A DNA stretch of 64,000 bases from Pictodentalium vernedei. Its lineage: Eukaryota; Mollusca; Scaphopoda; Dentaliida; Dentaliidae. Both the position numbers and the translations under genes were made by a program. The DNA lies in contig CM062289.1 of the NCBI GenBank assembly GCA_031216915.1, positions 64,735,741 through 64,799,740 on the forward strand. The letters are read 5' to 3'. Shown piece after piece: positions 11,812-21,744 of this stretch. Within the stretch, counting starts at the first letter, position 1. The number at the start of each line of letters is the position of its first letter. Below the pieces are notes generated by a model. It was not told the DNA's origin, ran no database searches, and saw nothing but the letters and a program-made list of their open reading frames with translations.

Positions 11812-12447
11812 CTTGTTTCAAGAACGTTTTCATGTGTGAACATCATGGCAGTTGACATTATGTCATTCAGTTGACAGTGTGGTTATATTTTGGTGATTAG
11901 CAACAAATTCAAATTATATTTGTGTACTTACTATGTCTTATTGATTTGTTATCCATATTATCAATAAATCATCAATCTTGTATACATTTAATGTCACTTC
12001 ATTTGTTTCACTCAACACCAAATACTAAAAAGTTTTATTTTTTTTTATCTCCGGCATCTATCAGAGATAATAGAAAACAAGTTGGTCATTTGTTACAAGG
12101 GAGAATTAAGCGATTGGTTCACGACCGTCACATGTATTCTGGGAATCAATTGCTTACATGTATTCTGAAAATGAACTTCTCTCAAAACAAAAGCTACATG
12201 TATTAAAGCTTTGTTATTGTACCGATAGTCTCGATGGGAGCAGTTCTCAATGTTAAAAAATAAAATGCAATAAAAACTTTAAAACACCCCAAGCTGTCCA
12301 ACTCACGACAAACAACACAAACTACTTTGCTCTTTTATCTTTATCACAATATTAAACAATGATTTGTTTGCCTACAAATAACTTGTTTTGTTTGATTGTC
12401 CATGTTGATGAATTGTTGAACTGTTTTGATATTTGATACAATGTGGT
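11812..12447. other. Noncoding 5' part of Tigger element
   Basis: AT-rich sequence between the left terminal repeat and the MITE at 12448. The ORF at 11922-12206 has no recognisable domain and is probably chance. Nothing further can be supported. Confidence 0.4.
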
Positions 12448-13018
12448 CAGTGGCGGTGCTATGGTGGGGGTGGGTGAGGTGGGGGATGATTGAGGGGGCA
12501 TGGGGGGCATTCCCTCCCCCCCAAACGAAGGCTTTGCCCCCCAGTTGCCCCCCCCCCCCAACCATCTCGCATGCATTTCCATCCACCCTCACACACAAAC
12601 ACATTCAGTCACTCTCTCTCTCTCACACACACACACCCCTCTCTTTTTTTATTCCCATACACACTTAGCCCAAAGCCTCGGGCTAGCTGATGAACACATC
12701 CAGGCAGTAGAGATTCTCTCTCTCTCTCTCTCTCACGCACATACCCACCAGATGCGGATCCAGGATTTTTTGAAAGGAGGACCGCTAATTACCATTACAT
12801 TTAGTTGAAACTTGGACCCAAAGTCCGTAATATAATTTTTTGGTTTGGTACGTCCACAGGACGTACCAAACCAAAAAAGTATATTACGGACTTTGGGTCC
12901 AAGTTTGGACTACCTCATAACAAAGTAATGATATGATCCTTTACGTATTTGCCCCCCTTCATGGGAGTCTGCCCCCCTAGTTGCCCCCCCCAACAAAAAA
13001 TTTCTGGCGCCGCCACTG
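12448..13018. mobile_element. hAT-like MITE with 8-bp target duplication
   Basis: Starts CAGTGGCGGTGCT and ends AGCGCC-type inverted complement GGCGCCGCCACTG. Flanked by AATGTGGT at 12440-12447 and 13019-13026, an exact 8-bp duplication as made by hAT transposases. The interior holds C-rich tracts, (CA)n and (CT)n microsatellites and a perfect-type hairpin at 12810-12904. ORFs here are low-complexity artefacts. Confidence 0.88.
12810..12904. repeat. Long hairpin inside hAT-like MITE
   Basis: Arms of about 46 bp (12810-12855 and 12859-12904) starting ACTTGGACCCAAAGTCCG are inverted complements with a 3-nt loop and few mismatches. Confidence 0.88.
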
Positions 13019-13207
13019 AATGTGGTCAGCTTTTCAATGCTGTTTGATCAGAACTCACAGTATCCAGCATCTGTCCTTTTACATCGTTTTCATTTTTAAA
13101 AGTAAATGACAGCTTGATCAATGTTTGTGTAAGTGTTATTCTTGAAAAAACAACAAATCTGCATATAAGATGGACACAAGTCCACTGGCAGCATAACAAC
13201 CACAATC

Positions 13208-13528
13208 ATGAGTAATGAAAGCCCAACAAAAAGGAGAAAAATTTTAACACTTGAAGAGACAGCGATAGTTATCGAGGGGTTTGAGCATGGTACCAGTGCT
13301 CGAAAAATTGCATTAGAGCTGTCTGTGGGAAAACCCCAAATTCAAAATATAATTAATGAAAAAGCCAATATCAAGCAAAACTGGGAATCAGGAGATGAAG
13401 CAAGCCATAAATATGTAAAAGCAAGGAGAACTTATACAGTGGCTTGAACGAGAGAGTATGGGAATGGTTTTGTATTGTGAGAAGTAAGAATGTACCCATT
13501 ACAGGGAAACTCCTTGAACTGAAAGCAA
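13208..13528 (+). pseudogene. Tigger-like transposase, N-terminal part
   Basis: Starts with an ATG in MSNESPTKRRKI and gives a CENP-B-type helix-turn-helix, LEETAIVIEGFEHGTSARKI then ALELSVGKPQIQNII. A single-base shift near 13435 is needed to continue into the next helix-turn-helix region (ERVWEWFCIVRSKNVPITGK) before the coding frame is interrupted at TA 13529-13530 by a MITE. In this family the N-terminal HTH domains bind the terminal repeats. Confidence 0.85.
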
Positions 13529-13530
13529 TA

Positions 13531-14297
13531 CAGTAAAACCTGTCTCGAGAGACCACTGTCTTGAGAGACCACCTGTCTTGAGAGACCATATCTACCAGGC
13601 ACCGATTGGTTTTACTCTATAATGGACCTGCTATGGGAGACCACCTGTCTTGAGAGACCACCTGTCTTGAGAGACCACTGTGACCTGGTATCAACTTGTA
13701 TTTTTATGCCATAATAGACCTGTCTTGAGAGACCGCCCCTTTGAGGACTGAAACCATGACAAAAACTTTTTACCTGTTGTGTAATTGGAAAATCCATTGT
13801 GGTTATACTAACATAATTAAAAGTATTAAAAGCTCTTAATTGAGTTTCAATTGCTAACTCATTAAAGATTGAGATGTTTTTATAAGACCCCTGTGAAAAG
13901 ATTAGGATTATTGCTGAATAAACAATTCCATACATACCTGAAATGTGACAGATAGGAATAAAAATAAATTTGTGTTGAAAATCTTTTTGTAACAAATTGA
14001 AATGGACTGTTATAAAAATTATAAAAATAAATTAGTGTTGAAAATCTTCAAAGAAGATTTTCAACACTAATTTATTTTTATAATTTTTATAACAGTCCAT
14101 TTCAATTTGTTACAAAAACTTCATAAAAACGAACAGCTACAAAGTAATTACAAAAATCCATTCTTCTCCATTTCTGAATTTTGTGGTTGGTTATTCACTG
14201 ACTTGAGAAAACCTGAAACCTGTTAGGAGAGACCACCTGTCTTGAGAGACCACTTTTGTGTGGCCCAAAGGGCAGTCTCTCAAGACAGGTTCTACTG
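13531..14297. mobile_element. TA-MITE inserted in the Tigger transposase
   Basis: Ends CAGTAAAACCTGTCTCGAG (13531) and inverted CTCAAGACAGGTTCTACTG (14297), with TA on both sides. The termini resemble those of the surrounding Tigger element, so it was probably moved by a related transposase. Subterminal copies of GAGAGACCACCTGTCTT are tandemly repeated at both ends. The middle is a perfect-type hairpin (13985-14049 against 14053-14117). Confidence 0.88.
13985..14117. repeat. 65-bp-arm palindrome in TA-MITE
   Basis: Left arm 13985-14049 and right arm 14053-14117 are inverted complements around a 3-nt loop (AAA), with essentially no mismatch. Confidence 0.9.
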
Positions 14298-14299
14298 TA

Positions 14300-15526
14300 G
14301 TTGCTTCGATGGAAATAGGGCACAATGATTTCACAGCCTCCTGTGGGTGGTTAGAAAGCTTCAGGTCCAGATACAACATCAAGGCAAGCGTGCTGAGTGG
14401 TGAATCAGCAGATGTCAAACAACAAACAGTAGATGATTGGATAAAAAGGTTACCAGCAATAACTTCTGGCTATTCACCTGAAAATATTTTCAATGCAGAT
14501 GAAACAGGGCTCTTCTACCGTGGACTGCCAGAAAGATCCCTTGTGCATAAAAGTGACCTCAGGAAAGGTTTAACAAAGGCAAAAGGGAGGTTGACGATAT
14601 TAGTGGCCTGCAGTGCAACTGGGGACAAGCTAGACCCTCTTATTATAGGAAAGTCTGAAAATCCACATTGTTTAAAAGGTGTTAAAGTGAGAGGCCTGGG
14701 TGTAAACTACTGTGCCAACAGAAAAGCATGGATGATGGCAGATATTTTTAGTTCTTGGCTAACAAAATTAAACAAGGAAATGAATTCAAAGGAGCAGAAT
14801 ATTCTGATGCTGGTGGACAATTTCAGTGGGCATCCGGACATTGCACTCAGTAACGTGAAGTTAGTGTTCCTCTCCCCAAACATAACATCAAAAGTTCAGC
14901 CTTGTGATGCAGGTATAGTTCAGTCCTTAAAGCTGACCTATCGAAAGAAGATGTTAAATCATGTGCTCTCCAAAACTGATGAAGTGTCAACAGCTAGTGA
15001 AATAGCAAAAAGTATTAATATTCTTTCTGCCATTATGTGGGTGAAGTCTGCATGGGTGGATGTTTCCACCATTACTGTTCAAAAATGTTGTTCAGAGTGT
15101 GGAATAGGGAGCGCACCCATATGTGAGTTAGAGCCAGCAAATAATAGTGTGTGCAGCAAATTCACAAATATTCTCTGTGATGTATCGATGGATGATTATT
15201 TTGCAAGTGATGATATATCAGCGGCAACTTACAATGATGGTATGAACTGGGAAGATAAAATTTTGAAAGGTACAGGCAAGGAAGCAAAAAGTGACATTGA
15301 CAGTGAAGAGCAGGAGTCCACTCTTCCTGAAACTGAGACACAAGGTCACGTGCCTTCACATTTTCAAGCCCTGGATCTTATAGCACAGTTAAAAAACTAT
15401 AGGCATACCACAAAAGTGTATGATCTTCTAATGTGTAATGAAATGGAAATGACTGCAGAAAAAAAACAGGTTATAAACGAGTGTAAACAATCTTCAATAA
15501 TCAGTTTTTTCTGTAAAAAATCTTAA
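14300..15526 (+). pseudogene. Tigger-like transposase, DDE catalytic part
   Basis: Continues the transposase after the MITE: MEIGHNDFTASCGWLESF closes the HTH region. The catalytic triad of pogo/Tigger DDE_1 transposases follows: NADETGLFYRGLP (D at 14498-14500), LMLVDNFSGHPD (D at 14816-14818) and SKVQPCDAGIVQSLK (D at 14906-14908). All three acidic residues are present and this part is open to a stop at 15524-15526. The first residues of the ORF called from 14258 come from the MITE. The gene as a whole is broken by the insertion and an upstream shift. Confidence 0.92.
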
Positions 15527-16588
15527 CCCTTAATTGTTGCGATTAAAGAAATTGGGAGCTTATTAAAAAAAAGAACCGCGGTACATTATGACAAACCACG
15601 GTACTGTTCTAAAATACCGGTGTTTAGGACAATACCATGTTTTGCTATGGGGCACTGCTGTTCTTATTTTTAAAAAAAAACTTCACTCAACAAGTCAGTC
15701 ATCCCACTTCCATTCGCCACTTTCCGGCAGAGATTCAAATGTGAAATGCAGTGGTAGCTGCAATTTAAAAATACGTCTGTTGAGTATTGTATTTTTAGTA
15801 ATAGATTTTCACCCCCTTACGGATACATAAGAATTTCTCTGTACAAACGTGATCTATTTTTTGACTGTCCACTGGTGTTATGAATCGATGTGACAATCAA
15901 AATCACATGAAGTAAATAATTACACCCAGTGAAGAAATTTATACATATCTGATGTGCCTTTTTCAACAGGAAACGCCATTTAAATCAGAGCAGAATTTAA
16001 AATATTATGAGCATAAGTCGCCTATTTTCACTTGCAGTTGCATATCGACAATTAACATCAGCCACCATGGCCACCCATCATGTGGTTGAATTTAACACCT
16101 GGTCACATATATTCCAAACCTGGAACCCCTTAACCCCTTGAAAACAGAACTGTGTTTGAAAAGGTGCTTGAATCCCAATTTACAAATCCAAATCTGAAAG
16201 TCATTGAGAAGTGTGCTTGAACTTTATTTTGTTACTGCCTGTATACCATGAAAGTCCTTGAGAAGTGTGCTTGAACTTTGTTTTGTTACTGCCTGTATGA
16301 ACCATGGGTTGTGATCGGAATTTTCTTGATTTTCTCTTACAATAACAATGTATCGAGTTGTACTGAGTTCTTCCATGTACAACAATTATTACTGTTGCCC
16401 AAAATATTGAAAAAAAAAACAAAGATACACAGCTGTTGATAATTCTTAATTCAAAATGACAACAAAACTTGTTCATATACTATACATGTTCTTACATACA
16501 TGTATGTACTTTATTTCATTTATTTGTACATAGAATTACAGATTTTTTATGACTCATTACATAATAAAAAATGATTGGATCTGAAATA
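15527..16588. other. Noncoding 3' part of Tigger element
   Basis: AT-rich sequence between the transposase stop and the Penelope-like insertion. A short direct repeat, CTTGAACTTTATTTTGTTAC / CTTGAACTTTGTTTTGTTAC with CATG context, occurs at about 16206-16310. No further gene is supported. Confidence 0.4.
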
Positions 16589-16598
16589 TAAAATAAAT

Positions 16599-17471
16599 TA
16601 ATAAAATCGCTCAACCGGTTCCAACGTTTTGGCCCCATGGCCTTCATCAGGGTGAAAATAACAAGAGATTTACATATCACACATTCACAATAATTAATTG
16701 TAGATAAATAATTGAGAGAGACGTTGGAATATACACTGATGACGCTGCGCTATACGTATGCGGCGAGCGTCACAGGGAAACATCCTACGGCATGCAATAC
16801 ACTGGAAGTCCAATAAAAGATGAATGAAATCATCCGTACCCCAATCCCCGCTAAAAGTTTAGATGACAGGGCGAGTATAATGAGGATAGTATACAAATTT
16901 ATATGAGAGATAATAATCAGTGGTATCCATTTACACACATCGAAGGCGCTATTAAATGGAACGAGGCGCTATTAAATTTGTATACTATAAGGATAGTATA
17001 TAAATTTATTATAAAGATAATGATCACTTAGTATTCGAAGTAATGAGCCAAGCCCCCCCCCCATATTTCCGCCGGCATATAGACCCCTATATACAATACT
17101 ACATTAATAAAACCTTAAAAAATACCAATGCCATTAACACCGACCCTTCCATCCGAATCCAACGGCATCGACACCCATATATTATCACCGGGACAAAAAA
17201 GGCACCTAGGGCTCCAGAAGATAAATCGAGAGAAACAACAGTATACATATGGTCGCCACGCCAGGAAAAAGGTAAACTAACCATACACAGGTATGCAGAT
17301 ATAGACGGAGAATTACGTGAGGAGTGCCCTACTTACGTTTGCGCCCCCTCCACCTACACCCCCTCTTTCAGTACAACGTGTACGCAAGGATGATGTATAA
17401 AATAGCGGAATGGCCCCTCATAACCCCGCACATGACCCCACATGATTATAAAGGATACATACGAAATAGTA
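16599..17471 (-). repeat. Left inverted arm of Penelope-like element
   Basis: Reverse complement of 19135-20017. Shared landmarks include the CCGGTTCCAACG and ATGGCCTTCATCAG blocks, TATAGACCCCTATATACAATA and GGGGCCATTCC. The ORF at 17043-17393 and its mirror image in the right arm may once have been coding, but no domain is recognised. Confidence 0.92.
16619..16729 (-). ncRNA. Hammerhead-ribozyme remnant, left arm
   Basis: Mirror copy of the motif in the right arm: minus-strand TTCCAACGTC, then CTGATGA (plus-strand TCATCAG at 16644-16650), then a GGCC stem. The conserved GAAA has become AAAA (plus-strand TTTT at 16627-16630 instead of TTTC), which removes an invariant core G. This copy should be inactive. 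Confidence 0.55.
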
Positions 17472-17526
17472 CAATGATGGTATGTATAATGATGGTAGTA
17501 ATATTACTAAAAAATATATGCATGTA

Positions 17527-18095
17527 TTACACGATTCAGAAAAAATGAAGAAAATTTTCCCATCTCCTCCATTAATCTCTCATAGGAGGAATAGAAACCT
17601 TGCAGATATACTTGTTCATAAGAAAACAGCACAGACCATCACATCACCTCCCCAACTCTGCAAAAAGAACTGTGTCACTTGTGGGAAGATATCATTCGAT
17701 AAAGTGAACAATACATGTAAGTCATCCCAATTTACTGTAAGACAAGATGTCAATTGTAAAACACGCAATGTGGTGTATATTCTGTGCTGTAACAAGTGTC
17801 AATGAGCCGTTTACGTAGGAGAAACAGAAAGAACCCTAGCGGTGAGAATTAGTGAACATATACGAGATATACGGTTGCACAAGGATAAACCCAGTCAATT
17901 GGCAGTCATGTATATTTCAACTCCCATGGACACAATTTGTGTGACCTGAGTGTTTGTGTAGCAGAGATAGTAGGAAATGATAAACACAAACGACTTATCC
18001 GGGAGGACGTGTGGATTAGGAGACTTTGCACAAGAGACTCCGTTGGGTTTAATACTAAGTGGAATAGAAATAGTTTACCAATTTAGCCAGTCGTC
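17527..18095 (+). pseudogene. Penelope-like GIY-YIG endonuclease domain
   Basis: Translation gives a cysteine-rich lead (LCKKNCVTCGKISF), NVVYILCCNKC, a stop at 17803-17805, then AVYVGETERTLAVRISEHI with the YIL...YVG pair of a GIY-YIG nuclease and its arginine. After a frameshift near 17910, FNSHGHNLCDLSVCVAEIVG and REDVWIRRLCTRDSVGFNTK follow, ending in the N typical of the domain. In Penelope elements this nuclease nicks the target for priming. One stop and one shift make it nonfunctional. Confidence 0.88.
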
Positions 18096-19134
18096 TCATG
18101 CGCCGTCCCCATGTACGCCCTGTTGCGCCTGGGTGACATTAACTTATTTTTCTGTTATAACCCTAACGGCAGGCGTCATTGTTGCACCTTTCAGCATTGA
18201 CTTTAGCGGGGGTTGGGGCCCCTTATCCGAGCGAGCGCATCGCACTCGTTCGGTTAGGGGGGTCCAGGCCCTGTTGGAGTTAGTGTTGGAAGGTGTAATA
18301 GGATAAGATAGCCTATTGTGGGCTAGATTTAAAATATTTTTTCTATTTAAATCGGTATTAATTATTCTGTAAGTTATATTCTCTTTAAGGATGTACACAA
18401 GAGGTACTGGCTTCCCTTTATCTGCTGTATCGCGCTGACCCCTCACTTAACTGAAGAAAGTCTCCTTCAGACAGTGCTCTTCTCATTTTTAATGTCGGTT
18501 CCATTTCCTTTTCTTGGCCATAAATCTCATCCACCACTAAATTTAGCTTATTGTATCCGTGTATTGACTATGCGTGCGAATGGTGGCGCCTGTTTAACTT
18601 CCATCTTTTATCCTTCCAAGTGTTAAGTGGTACTTAACCCTATTGGCATTAGTAATCACTATTACTTATTTTACCGGAATAACACAACCAGGGATTTGAC
18701 TTGTACTTTAGTGGGGTGACCTCATATAATTTGCGTATGTCCTCATATAACCATGCCATTATGAATATCATTGGAACCGGCTGACAGAGGCGGTCCCAAT
18801 GATGTCCGTGGTTGCATGGTTCTTTCTAGTTAGTTATGTCTATAATAATCTTCCTATATATGTAATTTTGTTAAACTCCTGTTCTGTTGGGTATAGAAAT
18901 TATAACCATATTCGATTATTATGTTCTATTGAATTATACGTAGACCTTCACCCCTCATTAGAGCAAGCGAGAAACAATTGTTCGGAAGGTGGGCTGTGAT
19001 TATTTATAGCTCCTGTCTCCTGTAATGACCCCCCCCCCCTTCTTTCTGTGGGGGGGGAGGGGTAGTAAATGGTTTTCTTTCATTCATATACCACGCCCTC
19101 CTCTACCTCCAACCTATCACCATTTACAGTGGCT
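18096..19134. other. Interior 3' region of Penelope-like element
   Basis: About 1 kb between the endonuclease remnant and the right arm. No coding similarity is recognised; the ORFs at 17977-18306 and 18144-18446 (opposite strands) overlap and are probably chance. Confidence 0.4.
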
Positions 19135-20017
19135 TACTATTTCGTATGTATCCTTTATAATCATGTGGGGTCATGTGCGGGGTTATGAGGGGCCATTCCG
19201 CTATTTTATACATCATCCTTGCGTACACGTTGTACTGAAAGAGGGGATGTAGGTGGAGGGGGCGCGAACGTAAGTAGGGCACTCCTCACGTAATTCTCCG
19301 TCTATATCTGCATACCTGTGTATGGTTAGTTTACCTTTTTCCTGGCGTGGCGACCATATGTATACTGTTGTTTCTCTCGATTTATCTTCTGGAGCCCTAG
19401 GTGCCTTTTATGTCCCGGTGATAATATATGGGTGTCGATGCCGTTGGATTCGGATGGAAGGGTCGGTGTTAATGGCATCGGTATTTTTTAAGGTTTTATT
19501 AATATAGTATTGTATATAGGGGTCTATATGCCGGCGGAAAGATGGGGGGGGGGGGGGGGGGGCTTGGCTCATTACTTTGAATACTGAGTGATCATTATCT
19601 TTATAATAAATTTGTATACTATCCTTATAGTATACAAATTTAATAGCGCCTCGTTCCATTTAATAGCGCCTTCGATGTGTGTAAATGGATACCATTAATT
19701 ATTATCTCTCATATAAATTTGTATACTATCCTCATTATACTCGCCCTGTCGTCTAAACTTTTAGCGGGGATTGGGGTACGGATGATTTCATTCATCTTTT
19801 ATTGGACTTCCAGTGTATTGCATGCCGTAGCATGTTTCCCTGTGACACTCGCCGCATACGTATAGTGCAGCGTCATCAGTGTATATTCCAACGTCTCTCT
19901 CAATTATTTATCTACAGTTAATTATTGTGAATGTGTGATATGTAAATCTCTTGTTATTTTCACCCTGATGAAGGCCATGGGGCCGAAACGTTGGAACCGG
20001 TTGAGCGATTTTATTAA
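19135..20017 (+). repeat. Right inverted arm of Penelope-like element
   Basis: Inverted copy of 16599-17471. Contains a long G tract (about 19546-19562) where the left arm has a shorter C tract, showing slippage since the arms were made. Confidence 0.92.
19886..19996 (+). ncRNA. Hammerhead-ribozyme-like motif, right arm
   Basis: Core elements are in order: TTCCAACG (19886-19893) followed by TC (a GUC-type cleavage triplet, cut predicted after 19895), CTGATGA (19965-19971), stem II GGCC-ATGG-GGCC (19973-19984), GAAA (19985-19988) and CGTTGGAA (19989-19996). The last pairs over 8 bp with TTCCAACG to give stem III. Hammerheads are known in the terminal repeats of Penelope-like elements. Stem I is not obvious across the 69-nt segment between the TC and CTGATGA, so activity is unproved. 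Confidence 0.68.
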
Positions 20018-20304
20018 ACTATTACATTGACATGGAGTCCCTTGTTTATGGACTATTATTTTACTATTCAATTAAAATAAATTAATTGGTAAAATAAATA
20101 TGTAAATCATACAATGAATTTTGTTTGTTATTTTGTTATTTGACCCCATACATAGTACATTGCATCTCAACTGTAAATGAATTAAACCCATCGGCTGGTG
20201 GCAGACCTGCTAAAATCTCATTACCTGTCATGAGAGACCACCTGTCTTGAGAGACTGCTTTTGCCTTGCAGAAGGGGTGGTCTCTCAAGACAGGTTTCGC
20301 TGTA

Positions 20305-20404
20305 CTGTGAGCAATTTGTTAGGTAGCTTTTAAACCACGCAAGTAGGTTACCTCTTATTCCACTAGAGTCTAATTTATGAATTAAAACTATATCGAATGC
20401 CTTA
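20305..20404 (-). pseudogene. Non-LTR reverse transcriptase, central fragment
   Basis: Minus-strand reading gives KAFDIVLIHKLDSSGIRGNL LAWFKSYLTNCSQ when read as two parts: the end of RT motif A (…KAFD) and the G-I-x-G-x-L-x-x-W motif with YLTN. It is bordered by the MITE at 20405 on one side and the Tigger end at 20302 on the other, and continues at 11611 (YVVVNGEKS). Confidence 0.88.
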
Positions 20405-20718
20405 CAGTTGAAACTAGAAGTCCTGTCACGAAATGTGCGCTTATCTATGCTTAATTGCGTGTAGGAATTGCGTGCAATTGCCATAATGAATGGCATCCAA
20501 AGCACTGCAGGTTCTCCTGATTACTGATAGCAAACACCGGCAATGTTTCTGCCAATGGGCCTCTGGGTTACCCGGAGGTCCATTGGCTGAAACATTGCTT
20601 GTGTACAGGCCATATGCACAAAATTTTATAGCCTTACTATGGTCATAACACGTAGATTAACGCGCAGATCGACATGCTATTTGTGCGCATTTCATGACAG
20701 GACTTCTAGTTTTAACTG
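20405..20718. mobile_element. TA-MITE (CAGTTAAAAC family) inside RT motif A
   Basis: Ends CAGTTGAAACTAGAAGTCCT and inverted AGGACTTCTAGTTTTAACTG, with TA at 20403-20404 and 20719-20720. It splits the RT between FCDIS and KAFD. Related copies are at 48857-49108 and 50645-50957, and one terminus lies at 38551. Confidence 0.88.
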
Positions 20719-20969
20719 TACTTATATCACAGAATACTAATATGACTTCTTTACTGGTGTCCATATTACTAGCAATATAGTTATCAATATCTATTAATTG
20801 GTAAATTGTGCTGTCACCCGGAATGAAGCCTGACTGTAATGGTGTTAGCAGTTCATTTTCCACCAAGAAAAAATGTGTCTAAAAATTACTTTTTCTAGAA
20901 TTTTACTGACAGAACTTGTCAAAGAGACTGTCCGATAGTTTACCTTTTTATTAACTGATGATTTCTTAT
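20719..20969 (-). pseudogene. Non-LTR reverse transcriptase, N-terminal fragment
   Basis: Minus-strand SSVNKKVNYRTVSLTSSVSK, ILEKVI, then after a frameshift LLTPLQSGFIPGDSTIYQLI and EVILVFCDIS. These are the NYRP(T)ISL, QSGF(R/I) and FCDIS (motif A) blocks of LINE reverse transcriptases. It starts at the hAT-like insertion and ends at the MITE. Confidence 0.85.
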
Positions 20970-21736
20970 TAGGGCTGCAGCGATTCATCGTGATTTCAAT
21001 GCATCGCGATACATTTGTACATGATATGCATATCATATCATTTCATGTGTATCACGATACAAACGATACACTTCCAGAAGGTTGGCATGATGTAGTCAGA
21101 AGGTGCATTTTCAGGCCCAACAAGTCTATTTTGTGCTTTTCCAACTTATAATTCCACCACAGGAGTCTGAAATTCTATCAGTATAGCTATAATTCTATCA
21201 GTATGGCTATAATTCACTTTCAGTTCTATCAGTATAGGTATAATTCACTTTTAATTCTATCAGTATAGCTATAATTCACTTTCAACGTGATATTTACGTT
21301 CCCAACGTAATCCCCTTCAAGGGGATCCCTTCAAGGGGATTACGTTGGGAACGTAAATATCACGTTGAAAGTGAATTATAGCTATACTGATAGAATTTCA
21401 GACTCCTGTGATTCCACTTGTTCATTTGTATTTCAGTAAAATATCAACTCTGTCTAAATTATAAGCATAGTTTGAGGCAACAGACCTCTCACCTCTGAGT
21501 TGAACCCAGCTACCAGAGATCCATTGGCTGAAACTTGATTGGCTTTCTCAAGCACTAAAAAAGATATTGGATGTTACTGGCCAAATGAAAGTTGGACTCT
21601 GTGCAGTGTGTGGGCCTTTTATTACTGATAATTCACTCTCAATGTACTGCATGTAATGTATCGTGAAAAAAACGTATCTTTAAAAAAAATTGCGATACAT
21701 ATTGTATTGTGAGTGAGACGTATCGTTGCAGCCCTA
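20970..21736. mobile_element. hAT-like nonautonomous element in LINE
   Basis: Ends TAGGGCTGCAGCGATTCAT and inverted GTATCGTTGCAGCCCTA, with an exact 8-bp duplication TTTCTTAT (20962-20969 and 21737-21744). Removing it rejoins the LINE protein (WKMASVVPIHKK to SSVNKKVNYR). The interior has a long imperfect palindrome (about 21160-21415) and no transposase. Confidence 0.9.
21160..21415. repeat. Large palindrome in hAT-like element
   Basis: AACGTGATATTTACGTTCCC and its complement meet near 21320 around a small duplicated CCTTCAAGGGGAT centre. The left arm is longer than the right because a TTCTATCAGTATAGCTATAA unit was amplified about four times in it. Confidence 0.85.
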
Positions 21737-21744
21737 TTTCTTAT

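Larger units (their letters stand above)
16603..20072 (+). mobile_element. Penelope-like retroelement, 5'-truncated, inverted arms
   Basis: A 3.5-kb insertion flanked by TAAAATAAATTAAT at 16589-16602 and 20073-20086 (14 bp, likely target duplication). Left arm 16599-17471 and right arm 19135-20017 are inverted copies of each other (about 0.87 kb), as in the pseudo-LTR arrangements of Penelope elements. Between them lies the C-terminal GIY-YIG endonuclease; the reverse transcriptase is absent. The arms differ by substitutions and by G/C tract length. The right end continues about 55 nt past the arm. Confidence 0.83.
11612..20302 (+). mobile_element. pogo/Tigger-type DNA transposon with nested insertions
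   Basis: The ends are CAGTGAAACCTGTCTTGAG at 11612 and the inverted CTCAAGACAGGTTTCGCTG at 20302. Both are flanked by TA (11610-11611 and 20303-20304), the target duplication of Tc1/mariner/pogo elements. Removing 11612-20302 plus one TA rejoins the reverse transcriptase of the surrounding LINE in one frame (TNCSQ then YVVVNGEKS). Inside are a Tigger-like transposase (13208-15526), a hAT-like MITE (12448-13018), a TA-MITE (13531-14297) and a Penelope-like element (16603-20072). Confidence 0.85.

Noticed and set aside
12490..12808. Proline/histidine-rich proteins
   Set aside because: Translations of C-rich and CA/CT microsatellites inside a hAT-like MITE.
13531..14297. An intron of the transposase gene
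   Set aside because: The segment has TA duplications and inverted CAGTAAAACCTGTCT ends, without GT...AG borders.
17043..17393. 116-codon ORF in the Penelope arm as a host gene
   Set aside because: It lies in an inverted arm duplicated at 19135-20017, contains a C tract that varies in length, and matches no domain I know.
20221..20302. A separate small MITE at the Tigger right end
   Set aside because: It has similar subterminal repeats, but the LINE frame joins only if 11612-20302 is removed as one unit, so it is better read as the Tigger terminus.
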